Below, in pieces: positions 24,732 to 32,722 of a stretch of 47,215 nucleotides of DNA (positions are counted from its first letter, which is position 1; every line of letters starts with the position of its first letter). The position numbers and the translations under genes were made by a program. The notes beneath the pieces are model-generated. The model had not been told where the DNA came from, made no database searches, and worked only from the letters and a program-made list of their open reading frames with translations. The DNA is from JBGOTP01 sp041476545 (GTDB lineage: Bacteria > Acidobacteriota > Vicinamibacteria > Vicinamibacterales > CAVVIG01). The stretch covers positions 1 through 47,215 of the forward strand of contig JBGOTP010000003.1 in assembly GCA_041476545.1 (NCBI GenBank), written 5' to 3'.

Positions 24732-26803
24732 TCAGCAGGTCCTCCGGCTCCCACGCCGACTAGTTCGGCGGTGGAGCATTGGGTGATATCCGATGCGATA
24801 GGTAGTTGCAGTGTGAAGCAGGCGCCGTGGTCGGCTGTCGTGAGCGTCAGGCTTCCGCCGTGAGCCTCGGCGAGTCCCATGCCAATCGACAGACCGAGAC
24901 CCGTGCCCTGGCCGACGTCCTTCGTCGTGAAGAACGGTTCGAAGATGCGACCGGCGAGGTCCGCCGGCACGCCGGGTCCGTTGTCGGAGATTTCCGTGAA
25001 CACGGCGTTCCCCGATCTGCCGGTACGGACGCGGATGACCCCGGGCTTCCCCGTATCGCGGATGGCGTGCTCGGCGTTCGACATCAGATTCAGGACGATT
25101 TGTCGAATCTCTTCCCGGCTGCCGAGGACGAGCGGCACGTCTGCGGCGTACTCTTCTCGCAAGGTGATCCTGGAGGCCTGGAGGTCGAACGTCCTCACGG
25201 CGATTGTCGAACGCACAACCTCACTCAGATCGACCATCGAGCGTTCCAGAACGGAGCGGCGGACGAACGCGAGCAGGTTCCGGACGATCCTGGCAGCACG
25301 GTCCGCCTCCACCTGCACCCGTTCGAGGTCGTGCCTGACCTCCGGACGGTCTTCGTTTCGCAGCAGGAGCTCGGTGAACCCCATCACGGACTGCAGCGGA
25401 TTGTTCAGCTCGTGAGCGACACCGGCGACCAGTTCGCCCACCGCCGACAGCCGCTCGGTGCGAATCAACTGTTCCTTGAGGCGTCGCTCCTCCGAGATGT
25501 CCCGCTCCACTGAAACCAGATACGTTGGGCGTCCGTGACGATCCATCAGGGCGGCGACGGCCGCTGACACGGGAAATGTCGTGCCGTCCCGACGCGAGCG
25601 AGTCAGCGTCCCGCGCCACGTCGCGCCGCGCGTGACCACCGCCTGGATGTCCTCCGCGGACATGATCTGCCGCGCCGGCGGGTCTCCCGCGCGCATGGCC
25701 ATGAGGTCTTCGCGAGGTACGCCGATGGCCTGGCAGAACGCCAGATTCGCATGCCGGACGTGCCCGTCAGGGGTCAGGATGAGGATGAGATCCTGCGCCT
25801 GTTCGATCACCTGTGTCAGCAGACGCATCGTGCCGTCGGCCTGGTGCAGTTCCGACCGTTCGGCCGCGATCCTGGCGACGAGCAGCGGTAATACCGAGAC
25901 GAACGTGACCGCCGTCGACAGGTCGCGGAATCCCGTGACGTCGAACGGCGCAATGCGCCTCAGACCGAAGTCGACGAGGGGGACCATCGCCACAGCGGCG
26001 AAAATCACCCACGGCCTGGGGCGCGTGAGTTCCGGCGTATCCGGCGAAGACGGTTCGCCCTCCTCGTTGGCCGGCGCAACGCTGGCCGCCCAGGGATAGA
26101 AGGCGAACGGCAGAATCCAGGTGAAGTTGTACACGAACGCCGTGCGATAGAGTCCATGCCCCGCTTCAAAGTTGCTGAGCGTGAGCATCGCAAAACTGAC
26201 GAGCGCCCCGATCGCCAGGCGCCGGTACGTGCCGCGCCAGGGTGTCCTGCGCGCCACGAACGTGGCGGCGATCATGCCAAGCGCCACGAGACCCTGCTGG
26301 AGCTCAAACACGATCAGCAGGGGATTCGACGTCGCCGAGGCCGGTGCGGTCACAAAGAAGGAGTAGAGAAACCCCGTCACCACGGCCAGCCCCGCGATGT
26401 CGACCGCCGTTGTCGCCGTGAGCGGTTCTCTCGCACCGCGATGCGGCTGAGCGAGGAGCGCGAACAACGGCGCGATACCGCCGAAGAGGGCGAACACCGC
26501 GGGCCAGGCGAGCCACGTCTCCCGCCCGGATACCAGTTCATCCGCCGCCCACCCCGTCAGTCCGATGGCCGACATCATCAGGCCCATGCCGATCGTGGAC
26601 CAGAACAACCACTGACAGCCGCTCCATCGGTGCCGGCGCAGGACGATGACGACGACACCCGTCAGCGGAGGCACGAACAGGGCGACGGCGCGAAACCAGC
26701 CCAGTGTCGACGGCAGACCAGCCAGCAACATCCCCGCAATGGCGTAGCCGGCTGAATAGAGGACGCCGATCGCGAGCCAACCCATACCCTCCCTTTTCGG
26801 CAC
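24728..26803 (-). CDS. Membrane-bound PAS sensor histidine kinase
   Basis: Protein of 691 residues. Residues about 8-315 form nine or so hydrophobic helices, an uncommon long membrane sensor. A PAS domain follows (about 325-435), ending in VSVERDISEERRLKEQL. The HisKA dimer domain carries phospho-His464 in VAGVAHELNNPLQS. The ATPase domain shows the N box NLMSNAEHAI, G1 DNGPGVP and G2 GTGLGLSIG. The GTG at 26803 is the longest sensible start; an ATG at 26785 lies only two bases after GGGAGG, too close for good pairing. First gene of a three-gene signalling operon, divergent from a small protein-receiver pair. Confidence 0.93.
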   Translation of the reverse strand: MPKREGMGWLAIGVLYSAGYAIAGMLLAGLPSTLGWFRAVALFVPPLTGVVVIVLRRHRWSGCQWLFWSTIGMGLMMSAIGLTGWAADELVSGRETWLAWPAVFALFGGIAPLFALLAQPHRGAREPLTATTAVDIAGLAVVTGFLYSFFVTAPASATSNPLLIVFELQQGLVALGMIAATFVARRTPWRGTYRRLAIGALVSFAMLTLSNFEAGHGLYRTAFVYNFTWILPFAFYPWAASVAPANEEGEPSSPDTPELTRPRPWVIFAAVAMVPLVDFGLRRIAPFDVTGFRDLSTAVTFVSVLPLLVARIAAERSELHQADGTMRLLTQVIEQAQDLILILTPDGHVRHANLAFCQAIGVPREDLMAMRAGDPPARQIMSAEDIQAVVTRGATWRGTLTRSRRDGTTFPVSAAVAALMDRHGRPTYLVSVERDISEERRLKEQLIRTERLSAVGELVAGVAHELNNPLQSVMGFTELLLRNEDRPEVRHDLERVQVEADRAARIVRNLLAFVRRSVLERSMVDLSEVVRSTIAVRTFDLQASRITLREEYAADVPLVLGSREEIRQIVLNLMSNAEHAIRDTGKPGVIRVRTGRSGNAVFTEISDNGPGVPADLAGRIFEPFFTTKDVGQGTGLGLSIGMGLAEAHGGSLTLTTADHGACFTLQLPIASDITQCSTAELVGVGAGGPAE

Positions 26804-27010
26804 GAGCGGCTCTTCCCGGCACGAGCAGCCCTTCCGGACACGAGCCGCGACGCCCTCTGTGCGGGAATCCGACAGTTCGTGGCTCCCGCGATCTCAGAAT
26901 TGCGAGGTCCGTGTTCAGAATCGACCCACGCGGTTGTCCGGTGCCGGGGAAGGGGCGTGCAGTCGAGCGCAGATCTCGCGGGTACGCGGGTTGCGGGAGG
27001 CGCCTCCGGC

Positions 27011-27244
27011 ATGCTGCACTTCTTTTGCGCCGGTCCCGACCTCGTGCGATGGGAGCTGACGCTCGTCGACCAGGGCGGACCCTATCGACTGGCGCTCAAT
27101 CACGCCAACGGCGTGATTGTCGAGTACTTCCAGACCAGTTCACTGGCGCTTGTGCGTATCCACGAACTCGAGGAGCTGCTCGTTCGCGCTCGGGGCTTCA
27201 TGGAACCCGCACCGGATCCTGAACCCGCGCTGGCCAACTGCTGA
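27011..27244 (+). CDS. Small hypothetical protein paired with a receiver
   Basis: Protein of 77 residues from ATG 27011. It reads like a compact alpha/beta unit: LHFFCAGPDLVRWELTLVD, then YRLALNHANGVIVEYFQTS and LVRIHELEELLVRARGF. I do not recognise the family. It lies 10 bases before a receiver gene in the same direction, so the two are probably one operon. The frame extends upstream to 26879, but that part is Arg/Ser-rich and not protein-like. Confidence 0.55.
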   Translation: MLHFFCAGPDLVRWELTLVDQGGPYRLALNHANGVIVEYFQTSSLALVRIHELEELLVRARGFMEPAPDPEPALANC

Positions 27245-27254
27245 CTCGACATCA

Positions 27255-27695
27255 ATGCAGTCGACCATTCTCATCATCGATGACAATGTCGTCCTGGCGC
27301 GCGCATTCGCGCGCGTGCTGACGCACGCAGGCTACCGCGTACACACCTGGCATTCGGCGGAAGACGGCCTTCGCCAGGCCAAGGTGCAGCCACCCGACGC
27401 CATCATCCTCGACCTGCAGATGCCGTTTGTGAACGGTGTGGGATTTCTCTACCGGCTGCGCGCCGACGCGACCCTTCGCGACACGCCGGTGATGGTCGTC
27501 ACGGGAGTGTCGCTCACCGAGCAGCGGGCCCTTGAGCTCCGCGAACTTGGCGCCGTGGTGCGGTCGAAACCGCTTGGCATTGACGCGCTTCTGTCGGAAA
27601 CCCAGGCGGTGCTGGCGGGGTCGCGTGTCACGCCACTCCCGGCGGAAACTGGATCTCGCATCAGCGGCGCCCAACCGCGCATCGGCCCGGCCTAG
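27255..27695 (+). CDS. Single-domain response regulator
   Basis: Receiver of 146 residues: ILIIDDNVVLARAF, phosphoacceptor Asp53 in IILDLQMPFVNGVGF, Thr in VVTGVSL and the Lys in VVRSKPLG. A short Pro/Ser-rich tail has no output domain. It follows the 77-residue gene by 10 bases and lies head-to-head with the histidine kinase operon, so it may be another partner of that kinase. Confidence 0.9.
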   Translation: MQSTILIIDDNVVLARAFARVLTHAGYRVHTWHSAEDGLRQAKVQPPDAIILDLQMPFVNGVGFLYRLRADATLRDTPVMVVTGVSLTEQRALELRELGAVVRSKPLGIDALLSETQAVLAGSRVTPLPAETGSRISGAQPRIGPA

Positions 27696-27719
27696 CAGCC
27701 TGCCAGACGCTCTCGGCGA

Positions 27720-29315
27720 CTACCTGTTCAATGCGCGCGCGGCCACGAAGGCTTCGATGGCCGCCTGGTCGGGTTTCGTGAACTGCACACCCGCCCGATA
27801 GCCGAGCGACCGGCCCGCCGCGCGCGGTTCGAACCGCGCCCACATGACCTTGCCCGTGCACGCGATCGGCGCCTCCGCCCCTGGCAACAGCACCTTCACA
27901 ACCTGGTTTGGCTTCACCGCGGATGACGACACGAGCTGGCATCCGCAGGCCGAGAGATCAACCAGAGTACCGACGTCCCCGTTGATCTGCACCTCAATCG
28001 GTTCATGAAACACATGCCGAACCGCGAGTCGAACAGGTCCCCATCCGTCCGCACTCGACGCCTGCGGAGAGAGAGTCGCGGACGGGGCCGCGGCTAGGCC
28101 TGGGGACGGCGCTGGTTCGGTCTGCGGTGACGACGCGTCGCTTCCGATGGTTCCGACGACGCCGGCGTGCGAGTCCGCCATCGAGCCTGGAGCGGCCGGC
28201 GTCGACGCCACCGGGCGCGGTTGCTCGGAGGATTTCAAGAGCTGTCGCGCGGCCTGCAGGTCGGAGGCGAGGGAGTCGCGTTCCCGTGCAAGAGACTCGA
28301 GTTGCGCGTCAAGGCCCTGGCGCGCGTGATCTGCATCCATGCGCGCTTCTTCCGCGTCCTTGCGCGTGTGTTCCGCGCGCAGCCGTTCCGCGTCGAGCAT
28401 TTCGAGACGAGATCCTGCCGCGACGAGGTCACGGCGCACCGCGTCAGCCTCGGCGCGGGCCGCGGCCAGTTCCTGTTGCAGCTCGCTCTGGCTCGCGGAG
28501 ATCCGCGCCTGGTTGCTGGCCGCGTTCGTCAGCTCCTGCTCCGCGTGCGCAATCGCTCGCCGGAGGTCGGCGCTGACCCCACGTTCCGCGTCGAGCAGCG
28601 ATTGTGTTTTCACGTTGTCGCGCTGGAGCGCCGCCGCCGTCTCGCGTTCCCGGACGAGGTTTGCTGTGAGGGCTTCCTGGGCCGTCCAGGCCTGCGCTTT
28701 TTCGCGCTCGAGCGTGGCCGACAGTGTCTGGGCGCGTTCGACAGCCAGACGCAGGTCGGCGCCGGCGGCGCGTTCGGCTTGCAGCTGCTGCTCGGTGGCG
28801 GCCGCGGCGCGTTCCATCGCCGCGCGCAGGTCGGCACTGACCGTGCGCTCGGCCTGCAACTGCCGCTCCGCGTCCAGGACCGCGCCGGCCGCGTCCGCTC
28901 GCTCGCGGGCGATCTCCCCTTCCAGATCTTCGCGGAGCGTCCGGGCCCGCGCAAGCTGCTCCTGTTCGAGGTTCGCGATCGCCTGTCGCCCCTGCTCAAC
29001 AACCCGGTGGAGCTCGGCGTTGGCGGCGCGCTCGTGGTCGATTGCCTCCTGCGCCACGGCTCGCGCGTGCGCAACCCCGGCGTCGGCCTCCAGCTTCGTG
29101 TCAAGGCACACCGTCAGCGCCGCCGCCTGTGCCTCCTCGGTGGCGACGCGTGCCAGCTCGACGATCAGTCCCTCGAGCGCCTCGCCACGCGCCGGGTCGG
29201 CGATCGCTGTTTCCAGCGCCGAAAGGCGGACCACAAGGGCATCTCGCAGGGAGTCGAGCTGCTGCTGAGCTCGGTCGGAAGTCGTATCGTGCAGCTTTTC
29301 AAGCAACGCATCCAT
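27720..29315 (-). CDS. Coiled-coil protein with C-terminal PilZ domain
   Basis: Protein of 531 residues. From about 1-365 it is a long, Ala/Glu/Arg-rich coiled coil with repeated LQAERA-type heptads. A Pro/Ala/Ser-rich linker (about 366-425) leads to a PilZ domain with RLAVR (Arg429-Arg433, RxxxR) and DLSACG (Asp453-Gly458, DxSxxG). Both c-di-GMP motifs are complete, so binding is expected. A long rod joined to a c-di-GMP sensor suggests a scaffold or motility/polarity factor. It has no signal peptide. It is divergent from the PEGA-domain gene. Confidence 0.9.
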   Translation of the reverse strand: MDALLEKLHDTTSDRAQQQLDSLRDALVVRLSALETAIADPARGEALEGLIVELARVATEEAQAAALTVCLDTKLEADAGVAHARAVAQEAIDHERAANAELHRVVEQGRQAIANLEQEQLARARTLREDLEGEIARERADAAGAVLDAERQLQAERTVSADLRAAMERAAAATEQQLQAERAAGADLRLAVERAQTLSATLEREKAQAWTAQEALTANLVRERETAAALQRDNVKTQSLLDAERGVSADLRRAIAHAEQELTNAASNQARISASQSELQQELAAARAEADAVRRDLVAAGSRLEMLDAERLRAEHTRKDAEEARMDADHARQGLDAQLESLARERDSLASDLQAARQLLKSSEQPRPVASTPAAPGSMADSHAGVVGTIGSDASSPQTEPAPSPGLAAAPSATLSPQASSADGWGPVRLAVRHVFHEPIEVQINGDVGTLVDLSACGCQLVSSSAVKPNQVVKVLLPGAEAPIACTGKVMWARFEPRAAGRSLGYRAGVQFTKPDQAAIEAFVAARALNR

Positions 29316-29428
29316 AAGAGAGATCTATCGCAAGAGTTATCGGCGCGGCGCCGATAAAAGTACCCGAAGCCGATAAGGTACTGAACAGACACGAGCGCCG
29401 CGCGCGACGCGCAGCGCCGGGCAACCAT

Positions 29429-30787
29429 ATGCACACGCCGGACGCGGACAGAAACGCCTTGCGCGACGATCACGTTCGAGAAAATACGAATTCGTCCGGA
29501 CCGGACAAACGACAGCAGCACCTGCTCGCTGCCGCCGAAGTCCTTCGGACGTGGGTGCATGGCCGTCGCGCCACATGGCCGAAGCCGTCATCTGGACCGA
29601 TCGCCAGTGCACGATCTGGTCCGACCACCGCGTCGGTCTCGCCATCTGGCTTCCTGCCACCTACAGCAGTCGCGTCCTCGCCGTCCGAAGCCGTCGGGGC
29701 ACCGCACGCGCCGCAGCCGGCGCGTGCGTCACGGTCCTCGCGACCGTTGTCCCTGTCGATCTTGCCGCCGCTCTCGTCCGGGACAGAGGATGCCATTCCG
29801 TCGGTGCCGGAGAACGCCAGGCCACAACAGGTGTCCTCCGCGGGCGGTCTTCGCCAATGGACCTGGCGTGCGTCAATCGCCGCATCGATCGTCGCCATTC
29901 TGGGAGTCACCGGATGGAAGGTGCGCATGAACTGGCCGGCGGAAGGGAAGCTGGCGTTGGCCCTTGCCAAGGGGACCGCGGTCCTCGAGTCCGTGCCGGC
30001 CGGTTCGGCGGTGTTCATCGATGGGACCGAGGCAGGCCGGACGCCGCTCATGACCGAGTTGACCCCCGGCCGTCATGCCGTCGAGTTCCGGCGCCGGAAC
30101 GCCACGCGCACGCTGAACATCGCGGTCGTGACAGGACGGTCCGTCGTCGGGCGCCTCGACTGGAGCGCGAAGCGTCCTGGGAGTCTGGAGATCCTGTCGG
30201 ATCCTGACGGGGCGGAGGTCACCGTCGACGGTGTGGCGCGCGGCGTCACGCCGCTGACCATCGATGACCTGAGCGCGGGTTCGCACGTGGTCGGGCTGAC
30301 CGGCCGTAGCGGCTCGCTGCAAAGGACCGTGGAAGTCGGGCCCGATCGCGTTGCCCAAATCGCTGAATCGATCCGCTCAGGGTGGGTGCACGTGTCCGCG
30401 CCGATTGATCTCGACATCGTGGACGGTACGCGGCCGGTTCAACTGGATGAACGGAATCAGGTGTTGCTGCGGTCTGGTGTGCACGATCTGCGGTTCGAAA
30501 ACACCCAGCTCGGCTACCGTGACCGGCGCAAGGTCGACGTCAAGGCCGGCGCGATCACGTCCATCTCGATCGTCCCGCCCGGATCGCCACTGACTGTCAG
30601 CGCGACCCTGCCGTCCGACGTGCTCGTTGATGGAGAACGCGTCGGCAACACGCCGCTGACGGATCACTATGTCGACCTCGGTCCTCGTCTCGTGACTGTC
30701 CGAAGCATCACCGGGGCCGAACGCCGCTTCACCATCACGGCCACGGTGAACCCCAGCCGACTCGCCGTGGATTTCTCGAAGCCGTGA
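29429..30787 (+). CDS. Membrane-anchored PEGA-domain protein
   Basis: Protein of 452 residues. A Ser/Pro-rich cytoplasmic N-terminus (about 1-145) is followed by one membrane helix (about 147-165, IAASIVAILGVTGWKV) and a periplasmic part with at least three PEGA-type units: LESVPAGSAVFIDGTEAGRTPL, ILSDPDGAEVTVDGVARGVTPL and TLPSDVLVDGERVGNTPL. PEGA domains are usually linked to surface layer or envelope protein interactions. The topology, type II single-pass, is inferred. No catalytic domain is seen. Confidence 0.85.
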   Translation: MHTPDADRNALRDDHVRENTNSSGPDKRQQHLLAAAEVLRTWVHGRRATWPKPSSGPIASARSGPTTASVSPSGFLPPTAVASSPSEAVGAPHAPQPARASRSSRPLSLSILPPLSSGTEDAIPSVPENARPQQVSSAGGLRQWTWRASIAASIVAILGVTGWKVRMNWPAEGKLALALAKGTAVLESVPAGSAVFIDGTEAGRTPLMTELTPGRHAVEFRRRNATRTLNIAVVTGRSVVGRLDWSAKRPGSLEILSDPDGAEVTVDGVARGVTPLTIDDLSAGSHVVGLTGRSGSLQRTVEVGPDRVAQIAESIRSGWVHVSAPIDLDIVDGTRPVQLDERNQVLLRSGVHDLRFENTQLGYRDRRKVDVKAGAITSISIVPPGSPLTVSATLPSDVLVDGERVGNTPLTDHYVDLGPRLVTVRSITGAERRFTITATVNPSRLAVDFSKP

Positions 30788-30789
30788 AG

Positions 30790-30795
30790 TAAAGT
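30790..30795 (+). promoter_or_regulatory. Candidate -10 box of the EF-P gene
   Basis: TAAAGT is six bases before the ATG of the EF-P family gene and just after the PEGA gene stop, which suggests a leaderless transcript. Confidence 0.35.
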
Positions 30796-30801
30796 AGACC
30801 G

Positions 30802-31377
30802 ATGGCCAGCCTGATTGAAGCCATCGGGATCAAACGGAAGATGTACTTCGAGTTCGAGGGCGCGCCCTTTCATTGCCTCGAGGTCGAGGTATCGAAGCCC
30901 ACGGCGCGGGGCGGTCAGACGCTCGTGCGCATCAAGATGCGCAATCTCCTCACGCGCGCCGTCTTCGACAAGACGTTCAAGGCCGGCGAGAAGTTCAAGG
31001 AGCCCGATCTGGCGATGGTGCCGGCATCGTACCTGTACTCCGGCGGCGACGGCCATAACTTCATGGATCAGGAAACGTTCGAGACGATCACCCTCGGACC
31101 GGATCTGGTGGGCGACGACCGACAGCTGCTTGTCGATAACCTGGTTGTGCAGATCCAGAAGTTCAACGGCAATCCGATTGGTCTGCAGTTTCCACCCCAC
31201 GTGGAGCTGACCGTCACCTCCACCGAGCCGGGCGCGCGAGGCGACACGGCCAGTGGCACTGTCACCAAACCGGCCGTGTTGGAAACAGGCCTCCAGATTC
31301 GTGTCCCCCTCTTCATCAAAGAAGGGGAGAAGGTCAAGGTTCACACCGAGACGCGGGAGTTCGCGGGAAGGGCCTGA
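30802..31377 (+). CDS. efp: Elongation factor P family protein with EfpL/YeiP-like loop
   Basis: Protein of 191 residues, with the normal three-domain EF-P length. EF-P relieves ribosomes stalled on proline-rich sequences. The tip loop reads SKPTARGGQTL (residues 31-41) and not the PGKGxA loop of lysine-modified EF-P; it matches the SPTARGAATL-like loop of EfpL (YeiP), with Arg36 at the tip. The C-terminus (KVHTETREFAGRA) also resembles EfpL more than EF-P. No EF-P modification gene is nearby. It is the only EF-P in the window, so it could be a main EF-P with an unusual loop or a paralogue. Confidence 0.9.
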   Translation: MASLIEAIGIKRKMYFEFEGAPFHCLEVEVSKPTARGGQTLVRIKMRNLLTRAVFDKTFKAGEKFKEPDLAMVPASYLYSGGDGHNFMDQETFETITLGPDLVGDDRQLLVDNLVVQIQKFNGNPIGLQFPPHVELTVTSTEPGARGDTASGTVTKPAVLETGLQIRVPLFIKEGEKVKVHTETREFAGRA

Positions 31378-31512
31378 ACACCGCGACATCCTCGGCTACG
31401 TATCCTTGCACTCTGCAGGTTCGCTGACTCGCCACAACGGCTGCGACGGTCCGCTGAAGGCGTGCGTCCACGAGGCCGCGCGCTCCACTACCAGGTAAAC
31501 GCGCCTCGACGC

Positions 31513-31518
31513 GGTAGA
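31513..31518 (+). promoter_or_regulatory. Weak candidate -10 box upstream of the short ORF
   Basis: TAGAAT lies 44 bases before the ATG of the 18-codon ORF. There is no clear -35 box. It would give a leader of about 35-40 bases with a strong ribosome binding site. Confidence 0.3.
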
Positions 31519-31562
31519 ATGGAGCGCCGGTGCCGTTGTGCCGGCCAAGAAGGAGGGACGTG

Positions 31563-31619
31563 ATGGGAAAAAGTACCGACATGAAGAAGGAAAAGAAAAA
31601 GCCGAAGAAGAAACGGTAA
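31563..31619 (+). CDS. Very short Lys-rich ORF (18 codons) before the DAHP synthase gene
   Basis: The ATG follows AAGGAGGG by five bases, one of the best ribosome binding sites in the window. The product MGKSTDMKKEKKKPKKKR is almost half lysine. It stops three bases before the ATG of the DAHP synthase gene, which lacks its own clear ribosome binding site, so translation is probably coupled. It may be a real micro-protein, a leader peptide, or only a device that brings ribosomes to the next gene. No aromatic residues occur, so a classical aromatic attenuator leader is unlikely. Confidence 0.6.
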   Translation: MGKSTDMKKEKKKPKKKR

Positions 31620-31622
31620 CGG

Positions 31623-32693
31623 ATGTTCAAGCAGACCGATGACCTCCGCATCACGGAGGTCCGGCCCCTCATTCCGCCCGCGATTCTGCTCGACGAGATC
31701 CCGATCAGCGAACGGGCATCCAACGTCGTCGCCGATGCGCGGGCGGCGATTGCCCATGCGCTCGAGGGCCGTGATCCGCGGCTCGTCATCGTCGCCGGAC
31801 CGTGTTCCATTCATGATACGAAGGCGGCGATCGAGTACGCGGAACGGCTCCGGCGCCTGGCGGAGCGCTATGCGGACCACCTCATCGTGGTCATGCGCAG
31901 CTATTTCGAGAAGCCGCGCACCTCGGTCGGCTGGAAGGGGCTCATCAACGATCCCGATCTGGATGAAAGCTTCCACATCAACAAGGGGCTCCGGCAGGCC
32001 CGCCGGCTGCTGCTCGAGGTAAACGAGATGGGGCTGCCGACCGGGTCCGAGTTTCTCGATACGCAGATCCCCCAGCACATCGCGGACCTGACGTCCTGGG
32101 TGGCGATCGGTGCGCGGACGACCGAGAGCCAGGTCCATCGCGAGCTCGCCTCGGGTCTGTCCATGCCGGTCGGATTCAAGAACGGCACGGACGGGAATAC
32201 GCAGACCGCCATCGATGCGGTGCTCGCCGCGCGTTCGCCGCACTGGTTCCCGTCGGTCACCAAGCAGGGTGTCTCGGCCATCTTCCAGACGAAGGGAAAC
32301 GATACCTGCCATGTGATTCTGCGCGGCGGTACCAGTACCGGTCCGAATCACGAGGCCAGGCACGTGAGCGCCGTTTCCGCCGCACTCGAGGCCAGGGGGC
32401 TGCCCGACGCCGTGATGATCGACTGCTCGCACGGCAACAGCTTGAAGGACTATCGCAGGCAGGGCGAGGTGGCGTTGTCGATCTGCCAGCAGGTGGCTTC
32501 CGGATCGCGACAGATTTTTGGAGCCATGCTCGAGAGTCACCTGGTTGCGGGGCGGCAGGACTACGTGCCGGGCAAACCCGCGGTCTACGGCCAGAGCATC
32601 ACGGATGCCTGCATTTCACTGGAGCAAACCGAGCCACTGCTCGAACAGTTCGCGAAGGCCCAGCAGGCCCGGGGGGACGATGCCAAGCCCTGA
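31623..32693 (+). CDS. aroG: 3-deoxy-7-phosphoheptulonate (DAHP) synthase, class I
   Basis: First enzyme of the shikimate pathway, joining phosphoenolpyruvate and erythrose 4-phosphate; 356 residues, close to AroF/G/H. Signatures: IVAGPCSIHD, MRSYFEKPRTSVGWKGLINDP, LPTGSEFLD, WVAIGARTTESQ, VGFKNGTDGN, ILRGG and IDCSHGNS. The N-terminal extension of the regulated class Ia enzymes is present, so feedback control is likely; the effector (Tyr, Phe or Trp) cannot be read. The symbol aroG is generic here. The gene follows the Lys-rich ORF by three bases. Confidence 0.95.
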   Translation: MFKQTDDLRITEVRPLIPPAILLDEIPISERASNVVADARAAIAHALEGRDPRLVIVAGPCSIHDTKAAIEYAERLRRLAERYADHLIVVMRSYFEKPRTSVGWKGLINDPDLDESFHINKGLRQARRLLLEVNEMGLPTGSEFLDTQIPQHIADLTSWVAIGARTTESQVHRELASGLSMPVGFKNGTDGNTQTAIDAVLAARSPHWFPSVTKQGVSAIFQTKGNDTCHVILRGGTSTGPNHEARHVSAVSAALEARGLPDAVMIDCSHGNSLKDYRRQGEVALSICQQVASGSRQIFGAMLESHLVAGRQDYVPGKPAVYGQSITDACISLEQTEPLLEQFAKAQQARGDDAKP

Positions 32694-32722
32694 ACCTCGC
32701 AGGGCGATGGTCTTTGCCTGTG

